Shown: positions 6,810-13,948 of the stretch, piece after piece
Position numbering within the stretch: position 1 is the stretch's first letter
How the letters are laid out: every line of letters starts with the position of its first letter
Assembly (NCBI GenBank): GCA_045649485.1
Contig: JAZRPZ010000031.1
Span: forward strand, 1 to 22,137
Direction: 5' to 3'
Length of the DNA stretch: 22,137 bases
DNA from: RUG11247 sp045649485
GTDB lineage: Bacteria > Bacillota > Clostridia > Christensenellales > Aristaeellaceae
Translations under genes and position numbers: made by a program
Notes under the pieces: model-generated
The model's input: the letters and a program-made list of their open reading frames with translations, nothing else
The model's database searches: none
Told to the model about the DNA's origin: nothing

Positions 6810-7840
6810 AATATGCAAAGAAGATACTGGGATATCTCGCATTCCCCGTAGTGCTGGTACTGGTCGCCGTAGTATTCATCGTGGCCTCCGGCGCAGACCC
6901 CGTCGAAGCGCTCAAGATTTTCTACGAAGGCATTTTCAGCACCAAATACTACTTCTGCGAGGTATTCGTAAAGGCAACTCCCCTCATTCTCACCGGTCTT
7001 GCCTGTGCAGTTGCCTTCCGCACCGGCTTTTTCAACATCGGTGCAGAAGGTCAGTTCTACATCGGCGCCGTAGCTGCTTCCGCTGTTGCGCTCAGGTGTG
7101 ATTTCCTGCCCCCCGTTATCCGCATGATATGTGCTTTCCTCGCCGGATTCATTGCCGGCGGCGCATGGTCCCTCATCGCGGCAATATTCAAGCTGAAGTT
7201 CAATATTTCCGAGATCATCGTGACCATCATGCTCACATATATCGCCACCAACTTTGTGGGTATCGCGGTAAACTCCTTCATGCAGGACCCCAACGGCACC
7301 ATGCCTCAGTCCGAAAAGCTTACCGAAGAAATGGTGCTGCCCGGCATTCTCGAAGGAACCCGCCTGCACGCCGGCTTCATCATCGCGGTTGTACTCGCCA
7401 TCGTAGTATGGTTCGTACTCTATAAAACCACCTGGGGCTATGAGATGCGCGTGGTAGGCCATAACCCCCGCGCTGCCGAATGCAGCGGTATCTCCGTAAC
7501 CGGCGGCGTTGTGCGCGCAGCAATGCTTTCCGGCGGTCTGGCAGGTCTGGCAGGCGTTATCGAAGTGCTTGCCATCCAGAAAAAGCTGCTGGAATCCTTC
7601 TCCGCAGACTGCGGCTACACCGGCGTTCTCATCGCGCTGCTTGCCGCAAACAAGCCTCAGCTCGTTCCCGTTGTCGCCATTGTATACGCAATGGTACAGT
7701 GTGGTGCAGCCACCATGCAGCGACGTGCGCAGGTTCCTTCCGCAATGGTAAATGTACTCATCGGTGCAGCTGTTATCATGCTGCTCATCCGCGCCATAAT
7801 CGCAATGCGCGCAAAGAAGGAGGTAAAGAAGAATGCTTGA
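6806..7840 (+). CDS. BMP-family ABC transporter permease 1
   Basis: This is a 344-residue polytopic membrane protein of the branched-chain/ribose-type permease superfamily, NupP-like. Hallmarks are TPLILTGLACAVAFRTGFFNIGAEGQ near residues 56-81 and WGYEMRVVGHNPRAAECSGI, the cytoplasmic coupling region, in the second half. About nine to ten hydrophobic segments are apparent, and the C-terminus is Lys/Arg-rich. AAGGAGG at 6792-6798 lies inside the ATPase gene and the start overlaps that gene's stop (ATGA), so translation is probably coupled. It forms the membrane channel with the next gene product. Confidence 0.92.
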   Translation: MKYAKKILGYLAFPVVLVLVAVVFIVASGADPVEALKIFYEGIFSTKYYFCEVFVKATPLILTGLACAVAFRTGFFNIGAEGQFYIGAVAASAVALRCDFLPPVIRMICAFLAGFIAGGAWSLIAAIFKLKFNISEIIVTIMLTYIATNFVGIAVNSFMQDPNGTMPQSEKLTEEMVLPGILEGTRLHAGFIIAVVLAIVVWFVLYKTTWGYEMRVVGHNPRAAECSGISVTGGVVRAAMLSGGLAGLAGVIEVLAIQKKLLESFSADCGYTGVLIALLAANKPQLVPVVAIVYAMVQCGAATMQRRAQVPSAMVNVLIGAAVIMLLIRAIIAMRAKKEVKKNA

Positions 7841-8774
7841 TAAGATTTTCACCCTTTCCTTCCTCACCGCGCTTCTGGCATCCGGTATGCGAATGGCCGT
7901 ACCGCTCATGTATGCGGGTCTCGGCGAAATGGTATCCGAAAAGAGCGGCGTGCTGAATATCGGCATGGAAGGCATCATGATCTGCGGCGCGTTCTTCTCC
8001 TTTGCGGGCGCGTATTTCACCGGCAGTCTGTTCCTCGGTCTGCTCATCGGCATGCTCGCCGGAATGATCGTAGGCCTTATCCACGCTTTCATATGCGTTT
8101 ACGGCAAACAGAATCAGACGGTCAGCGGTCTTGCCATCAACATGATAGGTCTTGGCATAACAAGTTATCTATACAAGCTGATGTGCAACAACTACTCCCA
8201 CATGCAGATCGATATCCTGCCTCAGATGGACATTCCGCTTCTGAAGGACATCCCCGTTATCGGTGAAGCCTTCTTTCAGCAGGATATCCTCACCTATGTA
8301 GTCTACATACTGCTCATTGCCGCATTTGTATTCTATCGCTTCACCCGCACCGGTCTGAGCATGGCAGCTATCGGTGAAAAGCCCATGGCAGCCGATGCAG
8401 CCGGTATCCGCGTTGAGCGCAAGCAGCTGGTGGCATGCGCCATCAACGGTCTGCTGGGCGGCGCAGGCGGCGCTTATCTGATAATAGCGCAGCTTGGTCT
8501 GTTCTCCGACAACATGACCGCCGGCCGCGGCTACATAGCCCTTGCAACCGTTATTCTCGGCCGCTACAATCCCGGCGGCGTATTCCTTGCCTCTCTGCTG
8601 TTCGGCGTTGCTACCGGCGCTCAGATCCGTCTGCAGGCCCTTGGCGTACAGCTTCCTATGCAGCTGCTGGCAATGCTGCCCTATGTAATAACCCTGCTGG
8701 CCCTGCTGGCAACCGCACGCCGCAGCCGTGAACCCGAATCTCTCGCAGTTCCCTACATCCGCGGCGGTCGCTAA
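7833..8774 (+). CDS. BMP-family ABC transporter permease 2
   Basis: This is a 313-residue polytopic membrane protein paralogous to the preceding permease, NupQ-like. It carries PLMYAGLGEMVSEKSGVLNIGMEG near residues 23-46, the characteristic segment of this subunit, and GLSMAAIGEKPMAADAAGI as the coupling region. The start overlaps the previous gene by eight bases, with AAGGAGGT at 7817-7824 within that gene. It is the last gene of the operon, since a strong terminator begins eight bases after the stop. Together with the binding protein, ATPase and first permease it makes a complete importer. Confidence 0.92.
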   Translation: MLDKIFTLSFLTALLASGMRMAVPLMYAGLGEMVSEKSGVLNIGMEGIMICGAFFSFAGAYFTGSLFLGLLIGMLAGMIVGLIHAFICVYGKQNQTVSGLAINMIGLGITSYLYKLMCNNYSHMQIDILPQMDIPLLKDIPVIGEAFFQQDILTYVVYILLIAAFVFYRFTRTGLSMAAIGEKPMAADAAGIRVERKQLVACAINGLLGGAGGAYLIIAQLGLFSDNMTAGRGYIALATVILGRYNPGGVFLASLLFGVATGAQIRLQALGVQLPMQLLAMLPYVITLLALLATARRSREPESLAVPYIRGGR

Positions 8775-8781
8775 AAAACAC

Positions 8782-8820
8782 AAACCGTTCTGTGAAATTC
8801 TCACAGAACGGTTTCTTTTT
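8782..8820. terminator. Bidirectional terminator between importer operon and PAP2 gene
   Basis: A perfect 14-bp stem (8782-8795 with 8801-8814) has a 5-base loop. Reading rightward, CTTTTTT follows; reading leftward, TGTTTTTT follows from the A-run at 8773-8778. It therefore can stop both the plus-strand importer operon and the converging PAP2 gene. Confidence 0.9.
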
Positions 8821-9458
8821 TATTTCAGCGCTTCATACAGAAGCACAAGGCCCGAACTTAGCAGCGCGCCTCCGATTATATCCGTGCACCAATGAACGCC
8901 CGATATCAATCTTCCGACCACCATAAAGGCTGTAAAGGCATACAAGATGTATATCACATGCCTTCTAAAGCCCTGCCTCTTTATACGCTCCGCGAACTGC
9001 AGCGCAGCTGTGGGCATTACACACATCACCAGCATAGTAGTAGAGGAAGGGTACGACTTTTCAAGATAGCCGTTTATGAGCACAGGTCTGTAATTTATCG
9101 TCAGATACTCAAAGAGTATATACACGCCCATTACAACGATATAGAAAACACCAAGCACGAGTATGCTTCTGTCTACCACCGTAATCTTCTTCCTTCTGCA
9201 CCACTGTATAAGGCCAAGAATTGCAAAACCAAACACAAACCCGAAGGGTACAAGTCCCAACCAATCGGTAAGCACATACAGTCCCATATGCACCCCGGTA
9301 AATTCGTGGAATGTTTTGTTTAGTGTAGCAAAGCCAACCTGCGAATCATTTGGGCCAATTGCCTGCACATCCAAATTGCATACCGCCACTGTCCACAGCG
9401 CAAACGCCGCCAACAGCGCTACCCCAACCGTCAATTTTATTACCAAAGCTTTCTCCAT
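8820..9458 (-). CDS. PAP2-superfamily membrane protein with altered catalytic motifs
   Basis: This is a 212-residue membrane protein with about six hydrophobic segments, related to lipid phosphatases that dephosphorylate phosphatidic acid or undecaprenyl pyrophosphate. Motif 3 is intact (R183, H189 and D193 in GRLISGVHWCTD). Motif 2 reads YPSSTT (137-141), with Thr where the classic PSGH has His. Motif 1 keeps R124-P125 but has E117 where Lys is expected. Activity is therefore uncertain, although divergent PAP2 proteins with PSST are a type I recall from Clostridia. GGAGG lies upstream of the ATG. The gene has its own promoter just beyond the regulator's terminator and converges on the importer operon. 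Confidence 0.85.
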   Translation of the reverse strand: MEKALVIKLTVGVALLAAFALWTVAVCNLDVQAIGPNDSQVGFATLNKTFHEFTGVHMGLYVLTDWLGLVPFGFVFGFAILGLIQWCRRKKITVVDRSILVLGVFYIVVMGVYILFEYLTINYRPVLINGYLEKSYPSSTTMLVMCVMPTAALQFAERIKRQGFRRHVIYILYAFTAFMVVGRLISGVHWCTDIIGGALLSSGLVLLYEALK

Positions 9459-9500
9459 AACACCGGTCCTCCATGTGTATTTCTGTTTTCTTCAGTTACC

Positions 9501-9529
9501 AGCATACACAAAGAGTGGTTTTTTCACAA
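9501..9529 (-). promoter_or_regulatory. Predicted promoter of the PAP2 gene
   Basis: On the minus strand TTGTGA (9524-9529) and TATGCT (9501-9506) are 17 bases apart. The pair sits between the regulator's terminator and the PAP2 start, about 42 bases from the ATG. Confidence 0.55.
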
Positions 9530-9530
9530 G

Positions 9531-9559
9531 AAAAAGGGCGTCACATACGTGACACCCTT
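9531..9559 (-). terminator. Terminator of the XRE regulator gene
   Basis: AAGGG and GTCAC (9534-9544) pair with GTGAC and CCCTT (9549-9559) around one mismatch and a 4-base loop. On the minus strand the stem runs into TTTTT. It lies directly after the regulator's TGA. Confidence 0.8.
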
Positions 9560-9563
9560 CGTA

Positions 9564-10166
9564 TCATTGCCATTTTATAAGCATTAGAGTCTTTATCACC
9601 ATAAAAACGAACAACATCGCCGCAGCATATGGCTGCAGGCTGAGTATAAATACCAGCATTCCCAACGCATTCAGCCCAAAAGACAGCCTGTTTTTCAATT
9701 TTATCCATGTAACATTGCCGCAGCCCTGCAGCGCCAGCGTGGTTATTCCACAGAGAATTGCAGCAAAAATGAATACGAGATATGCGTCCTTCATATAAAG
9801 CGCGACACCCGCTTCAAAAACCGATACCGCTCTCACTGTGCCTTCCGTCCCCATTCTGAAAAGCGGTAAAAACAAAAGCAGCGCCGTACCGCAATCAATC
9901 AGACCGAAAACTATATCCCGCAGCCTTCCCTCAATGCGTCTGTTATCCTCCTCGGCAATCGTAAGCACCTCGTCGCTCGAAAGCAGTTGGTCGATCGTCA
10001 CACCAAAGAATTTTGCTATGGCTTTAAGCGAATCTATATTCGGGTATCCTCTTCCGGATTCCCACTTTGATATAGCCGTACGTGAAACATAAAGCGCTTC
10101 GGCAAGTTCTTCCTGCGTAAGACCTCTGCTTCTGCGCAGTTCCTGCAGTTTTTCATTGAATTCCAT
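9564..10166 (-). CDS. XRE-family transcriptional regulator with C-terminal membrane domain
   Basis: This is a 200-residue protein with an N-terminal Cro/C1-type helix-turn-helix (residues 4-60: RRSRGLTQEELAEALYVSRTAISKWESGRG, continuing to FFGVTIDQLLS). A short charged linker and about four hydrophobic segments (roughly 85-104, 128-147, 160-177, 181-197) follow. It is probably a membrane-tethered DNA-binding regulator. The frame is open upstream to an ATG at 10259, but a near-perfect promoter lies at 10218-10246, so that start would be outside the transcript. The ATG at 10166, giving MEFNEKLQEL, aligns with the usual start of this family and has a modest AAAGAG site. A terminator follows immediately. 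Targets are unknown; the divergent tldD-pmbA operon, the adjacent PAP2 gene and its own promoter are candidates. Confidence 0.88.
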   Translation of the reverse strand: MEFNEKLQELRRSRGLTQEELAEALYVSRTAISKWESGRGYPNIDSLKAIAKFFGVTIDQLLSSDEVLTIAEEDNRRIEGRLRDIVFGLIDCGTALLLFLPLFRMGTEGTVRAVSVFEAGVALYMKDAYLVFIFAAILCGITTLALQGCGNVTWIKLKNRLSFGLNALGMLVFILSLQPYAAAMLFVFMVIKTLMLIKWQ

Positions 10167-10217
10167 AAACAGATAACTCTTTCTGCCGCTGCCTATCGGC
10201 ATCTGTAATATGATTGC

Positions 10218-10246
10218 ATTATAACACGACAAGCACATATGCGCAA
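10218..10246 (-). promoter_or_regulatory. Predicted promoter of the XRE regulator gene
   Basis: On the minus strand TTGCGC (10241-10246), a 17-base spacer and a perfect TATAAT (10218-10223) with extended TG (TGTTATAAT) are seen. The implied transcript start, near 10211, leaves a leader of about 45 bases before the ATG at 10166. Confidence 0.75.
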
Positions 10247-10315
10247 TGACCCCGCGCACGCAGATAGTTTGCAGTTAATATCATTTATCGTTACAGCCGG
10301 CTTTTTTCAATACCT

Positions 10316-10324
10316 TGCTATAAT
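10316..10324 (+). promoter_or_regulatory. Possible second, extended -10 promoter upstream of tldD
   Basis: TGCTATAAT forms a consensus extended -10, but no good -35 is found at the right distance. It lies 105 bases upstream of the tldD start and 46 bases 5' of the -35 of the better promoter at 10370. Confidence 0.35.
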
Positions 10325-10369
10325 AAAGCTGCAAAACGGCGTTCCCGGAATAATATCCCACATCCAAAG

Positions 10370-10397
10370 TTGAAATTTCCCGCAAACATGATATACT
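10370..10397 (+). promoter_or_regulatory. Predicted promoter of tldD-pmbA
   Basis: TTGAAA (10370-10375) and TATACT (10392-10397) are separated by 16 bases, and TG at 10389-10390 makes an extended -10 (TGATATACT). The tldD ATG lies 32 bases downstream behind an AAGAAGGG ribosome site. Confidence 0.7.
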
Positions 10398-10429
10398 AAT
10401 ATCATAATATAAATAAAGAAGGGATAACT

Positions 10430-11833
10430 ATGGCTTTTTCCGAATTTCTGAATTCCAGACGTCAGACCGCAAAAGAGCTGGTCGGCGCACTGAAGCAGCA
10501 TTATGAATACGTCAGCCTGCTGGGTATCGATATCAAAGCCCGCGCATTCCGCGTTGACCGCAACAGCTCCGGAATTTCCTCCGGCCGCGATACCGAGTGC
10601 GGCTTTGTCGTAAAGCTGAGCAACGGCGGCGCATTCTTCGAATATTCTCTGGACGATATCGCAGGCGATGTTTCCGCCCTTGCCGCAAAGATCGCCTCTG
10701 CCTTTGAACTGAATGCAGAGCTTGCCGGCAACGTTATCGACCCTGTACATCTCAGCGACGAGCCTCTCATGCAGTCCTTCGCACGTCCTCATGACTTCGC
10801 CGAATACACCGAGCAGCAGCTGCTCGATTTCTGCAAGGAGCAGAGCACTGCCCTCATCGCAAAGAGCGAGCATATCCTCAACGGCGTCGCTTCAATCAGC
10901 TGCCTTGAGGTATCCAAGCTTTTCATTTCCGAAAACCGCGAACTTGACCAGAATTACACCTGGGTAAACGGTGCGCTGATGGTCGTATACAAGGATAACG
11001 GTAAGGCAATACAGGCACACGAAAGCGCCTACGCCAACAACATCGCAGATGTTATGGCAAAGCTGCCCACCCTTTCCGACAAGCTGCTCTACAAGGCAGA
11101 CAGGCTCACCGTTGCAAGGGCCATCGAGCCCGGCGTTTATGACGTCATAACCGATCCGTCCATCACCGGTCTTATTGCTCACGAAGCATTCGGTCACGGC
11201 GTTGAGCTGGATATGTTTGTAAAGGACAGAGCCCTTGCCAAGGAATACGTAGGCAAGTACGTTGCATCCCCCATCTGCAATATGCGCGACGGCGCAGCTT
11301 CCGTACTCAGCGCAGCTTCCTATTTCTTCGATGATGACGGCGTGCTGGCAGGCGATACCCAGATAATCAAGGATGGTATACTCGTCACCGGCATTTCAGA
11401 CCTTGCCTCCGCTACTCAGCTCGGTCTTGCGCCCACCGGCAACGGCCGCAGGGAATCCTCCCGCAGGAAGGCTTATTCCCGCATGACCAACACCTTCTTT
11501 GAGAAGGGCAACGACAAGCTCGAAGATATGATCGCTTCCATCGACCACGGCTATATGCTGTTTGAGACAAACAATGGCATGGAAGACCCCAAGAACTGGG
11601 CCATCCAGTGCGTTGCACAGTACGGCATCGAGATAGTGGACGGCAAGCTTACCGACAATTACGTACCTCCGGTTGTTATGAGCGGCTATGTGCCGGATCT
11701 GCTCAAGTCCATCAGCATGGTATCCGATGAATTCAAGGTCATCGGCTCCGGAAGCTGCGGCAAGGGACACAAGGAATGGGTGCGCGTCAGCGACGGCGGC
11801 CCCGCACTGAAAGTGAAGGTGAAGCTGGGATGA
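10430..11833 (+). CDS. tldD: TldD-family metalloprotease subunit
   Basis: This is a 467-residue cytoplasmic protein of the TldD/PmbA (peptidase U62) family. TldD is the zinc-bearing subunit of a heterodimeric protease that, in Escherichia coli, degrades unfolded or unstructured peptides, the CcdA antitoxin and the microcin B17 leader. The metal motif HEAFGH (H251, E252, H256) is intact in GLIAHEAFGHGVELDMF. A C-terminal Cys in the conserved GSGSCGKG segment (about residues 443-450) probably supplies the third zinc ligand. The start follows AAGAAGGG, and the stop overlaps the pmbA start as ATGA, consistent with equal production of the two subunits. No obvious RiPP precursor or toxin-antitoxin substrate is adjacent, so a housekeeping peptide-turnover role is as likely as a maturation role. 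Confidence 0.93.
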   Translation: MAFSEFLNSRRQTAKELVGALKQHYEYVSLLGIDIKARAFRVDRNSSGISSGRDTECGFVVKLSNGGAFFEYSLDDIAGDVSALAAKIASAFELNAELAGNVIDPVHLSDEPLMQSFARPHDFAEYTEQQLLDFCKEQSTALIAKSEHILNGVASISCLEVSKLFISENRELDQNYTWVNGALMVVYKDNGKAIQAHESAYANNIADVMAKLPTLSDKLLYKADRLTVARAIEPGVYDVITDPSITGLIAHEAFGHGVELDMFVKDRALAKEYVGKYVASPICNMRDGAASVLSAASYFFDDDGVLAGDTQIIKDGILVTGISDLASATQLGLAPTGNGRRESSRRKAYSRMTNTFFEKGNDKLEDMIASIDHGYMLFETNNGMEDPKNWAIQCVAQYGIEIVDGKLTDNYVPPVVMSGYVPDLLKSISMVSDEFKVIGSGSCGKGHKEWVRVSDGGPALKVKVKLG

Positions 11834-13095
11834 TTACCATCATTGAAGCGCTGCGCAAAAATACCGGCGTAAGCGATTACAAAATAGCAATAACCAAGAA
11901 GGAAAGCTACGAACTGTTCTTTGTAAAGGGTAAGCTGGAGACCGTACGCTGCACCGATACCTGTGACAAGGAAGTCACCGTATATGTCGATCACGACGGC
12001 TGCAAGGGCGATTCTCAGTTCTTCGTATATCCTTCCACCGACGGCGCACAGCTTGATAAACTCATTGCGGAAGCCGTCGCAAAGGCATCAATGATCAACA
12101 ACAAGACCTATGAGCTTCCCGGCGCTGAAGAGGGCGATTACATCGTAGAAAGCAATTTCTCCGAATTCACCCCCGTTGAGTTGGCTTCCAGAGTAGCAAA
12201 GGCCGTATTTGCCGCAAACGATGTGGAAAACGCCTCTCTCAACGCAGTCGAGGTATTCATCAACAAGTACACCGAGACCGTTGCAAACAGCAAGGGTCTG
12301 AAGAAGACTCAGGTGCGCTACGATGCAATGGTTGAAGCCATTCCCACCTACAACGGCACCGAGCAGAGCGTTGAGCTTTACGAGCAGTACAACTTCAGCA
12401 ATTTCGACGAAGCAGTCATCACCGCCGAGATCGCCGGCAAGATGGCAGAGGTAAAGGCCCGCTACGAAGCCGCAAAGCCCGCCGAAAAGCTGAACTGCAA
12501 CGTAGTTTTCAACGCAGGTGAACTTTCTCACATGTTCATGCGCATAGCTTTCGGTCTCAATTACAGCTCCATCTACTCCAAGTCCAACCTGTTCAGCAAG
12601 GGCGATTCTATCCAGAAGCAGCCCGAGGGCGACCTCATCACCCTCACCATGGCAGGCGACGTAAAGGGCAACGCCCGTTCCTCCAAGTTTGACGCGGACG
12701 GTCTCTCCCTCGGCAAGGTCTGCCTTGTGGAAAACGGCGTAGTAAAGAATTACTTCGGCGCAAACCGCTTCGGTCAGTATCTGGGCGAAACTCCCACCGG
12801 CTCCATGGGCTGCATGATAGTTGAGCCCGGCACCGTCGAGACCATCGAAGGTCCCTATCTTGAGATCCTCGCCACCTCCGGCGTACAATTTGATTTCTTC
12901 AACGATTACATCGGCGGTGAAGTACGTCTTGCCTACTATCACGAAAACGGCAAGGTAACTCCCGTCACCGGCGTTGCCATCGCAGGCAAGCTCAGCGAAG
13001 TGCTGAATCACATCCGCTTCTCTGCCGAAACCGCTTCCCGCAACGGCTACACCGGCCCCGCAAAGGCCATCATGAGCCACATGAGCATATTCTGA
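11830..13095 (+). CDS. pmbA: PmbA/TldE-family protease subunit
   Basis: This is a 421-residue partner of TldD with the same fold but no HExxxH motif, the expected state for the non-catalytic PmbA (TldE) subunit that shapes the peptide channel. Recognisable segments include NSKGLKKTQ near residue 155, the GDVKGNARSSKFDADG region, and GETPTGSMGCMIVEPG, which parallels the C-terminal part of TldD. The start is the ATG at 11830 in the ATGA overlap with tldD. An upstream in-frame ATG at 11776 lies inside tldD and would add an unlikely Arg-rich segment. A bidirectional terminator follows. tldD and pmbA are the only genes of this transcription unit. Confidence 0.92.
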   Translation: MITIIEALRKNTGVSDYKIAITKKESYELFFVKGKLETVRCTDTCDKEVTVYVDHDGCKGDSQFFVYPSTDGAQLDKLIAEAVAKASMINNKTYELPGAEEGDYIVESNFSEFTPVELASRVAKAVFAANDVENASLNAVEVFINKYTETVANSKGLKKTQVRYDAMVEAIPTYNGTEQSVELYEQYNFSNFDEAVITAEIAGKMAEVKARYEAAKPAEKLNCNVVFNAGELSHMFMRIAFGLNYSSIYSKSNLFSKGDSIQKQPEGDLITLTMAGDVKGNARSSKFDADGLSLGKVCLVENGVVKNYFGANRFGQYLGETPTGSMGCMIVEPGTVETIEGPYLEILATSGVQFDFFNDYIGGEVRLAYYHENGKVTPVTGVAIAGKLSEVLNHIRFSAETASRNGYTGPAKAIMSHMSIF

Positions 13096-13132
13096 TAACC
13101 TCGCTGCCCGCAGCAGGTACATCAGACAAAAA

Positions 13133-13174
13133 ACATCCCCGATATCCGGTAAAGGAAATCGGGGATGTCTTTTT
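13133..13174. terminator. Bidirectional terminator between pmbA and the isomerase gene
   Basis: A perfect 11-bp stem (13133-13143 with 13158-13168) encloses a 14-base loop. Plus-strand reading continues into CTTTTT, and minus-strand reading continues into TTTTTTGTC. It separates the converging pmbA and hydroxypyruvate-isomerase-like genes. Confidence 0.88.
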
Positions 13175-13177
13175 GTA

Positions 13178-13933
13178 TTATGCTCCGTAAATCTTCTTTG
13201 CTTCGATGAGGCTTTCCTCGGGCGGCATCAGCGGGCCGTATTCCAGACCGCAGGCGCCGGTGTAGCCTGCCTTATCGACAGCGGCGAAAATGACCTTGTA
13301 ATCGCTTTCGCCGTACTGCATCTCGTGACGGCCGGGATGACCTGCGGCGTGCAGATGGGCGATGCAATCCAGATTGCCGGTGATATTGGGGATTATATTG
13401 CCCTCCATGATCTGCTGATGATAGATATCATAGATTATCTTCACGAAGGGGCAATCCACCTCACGGACGATCTCAAAGCCTTCTACGGCGCTCCAGAGAT
13501 AGTATCCGGGATGGTTGAAATATGTATTCAGGGGCTCCAGCATGATGGTAACGCCGCTTGCCTCAAGTATGGGCTTTGCCTGCTTCAAAGTTTCAACGAT
13601 GGCGGCATGCTGTTCCTCGCGGGGGGCTCCGGTATCGGGGCCAACCTGTGTGATAAGGTGCTTAACGCCCAGCTTGTTTGCCGCTTCGCAGCTTTCCTTC
13701 AGTCCGTCCAGCCATGCCTGACGGTATGCGGGGTCGGTCATGCGGAACTCGGTGGTGCACATGCTGACCAGTTCAACGCCGGTCTCATCAAGGGCCTTCT
13801 TTACCTTGTCGAAATCCATATCCTTCCAGTTATAGGTCTCCGCGGCATCAAAGCCCAGTTCCTTTATGCGATAGATAGCATCATGAAAGGGAATATTCTT
13901 GAAAAAACAGGGTACGGGCACACACAGACGCAT
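13178..13933 (-). CDS. Hydroxypyruvate-isomerase-like sugar isomerase/epimerase (TIM barrel)
   Basis: This is a 251-residue xylose-isomerase-like TIM-barrel protein, closest in pattern to hydroxypyruvate isomerase (Hyi). E133 in MLEPLN, the segment YDIYHQQIMEGN with D169, HLHAAGHPGRHE near 193-204, YGESDY, and E231 in GLEYGP match the metal and active-site positions of that family. Length fits (about 250-265). GGGAGG overlaps the TAA of the upstream dehydrogenase gene, only 15 bases away, so the two are co-transcribed and probably coupled. The pair suggests an oxidation-isomerisation route for a sugar, inositol or sugar acid. The substrate cannot be read from the sequence, and other isomerase/epimerase activities are possible. 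Confidence 0.88.
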   Translation of the reverse strand: MRLCVPVPCFFKNIPFHDAIYRIKELGFDAAETYNWKDMDFDKVKKALDETGVELVSMCTTEFRMTDPAYRQAWLDGLKESCEAANKLGVKHLITQVGPDTGAPREEQHAAIVETLKQAKPILEASGVTIMLEPLNTYFNHPGYYLWSAVEGFEIVREVDCPFVKIIYDIYHQQIMEGNIIPNITGNLDCIAHLHAAGHPGRHEMQYGESDYKVIFAAVDKAGYTGACGLEYGPLMPPEESLIEAKKIYGA

Positions 13934-13948
13934 ATGTCATATCCTCCC

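Noticed and set aside
10167..10259. N-terminal extension of the XRE regulator to an ATG at 10259
   Set aside because: The extension overlaps a near-perfect promoter on the same strand and does not resemble the start of XRE proteins.
11776..11829. Upstream in-frame start of pmbA inside tldD
   Set aside because: It would add an Arg-rich segment unlike the family. The ATGA overlap at 11830 is the usual coupled start.
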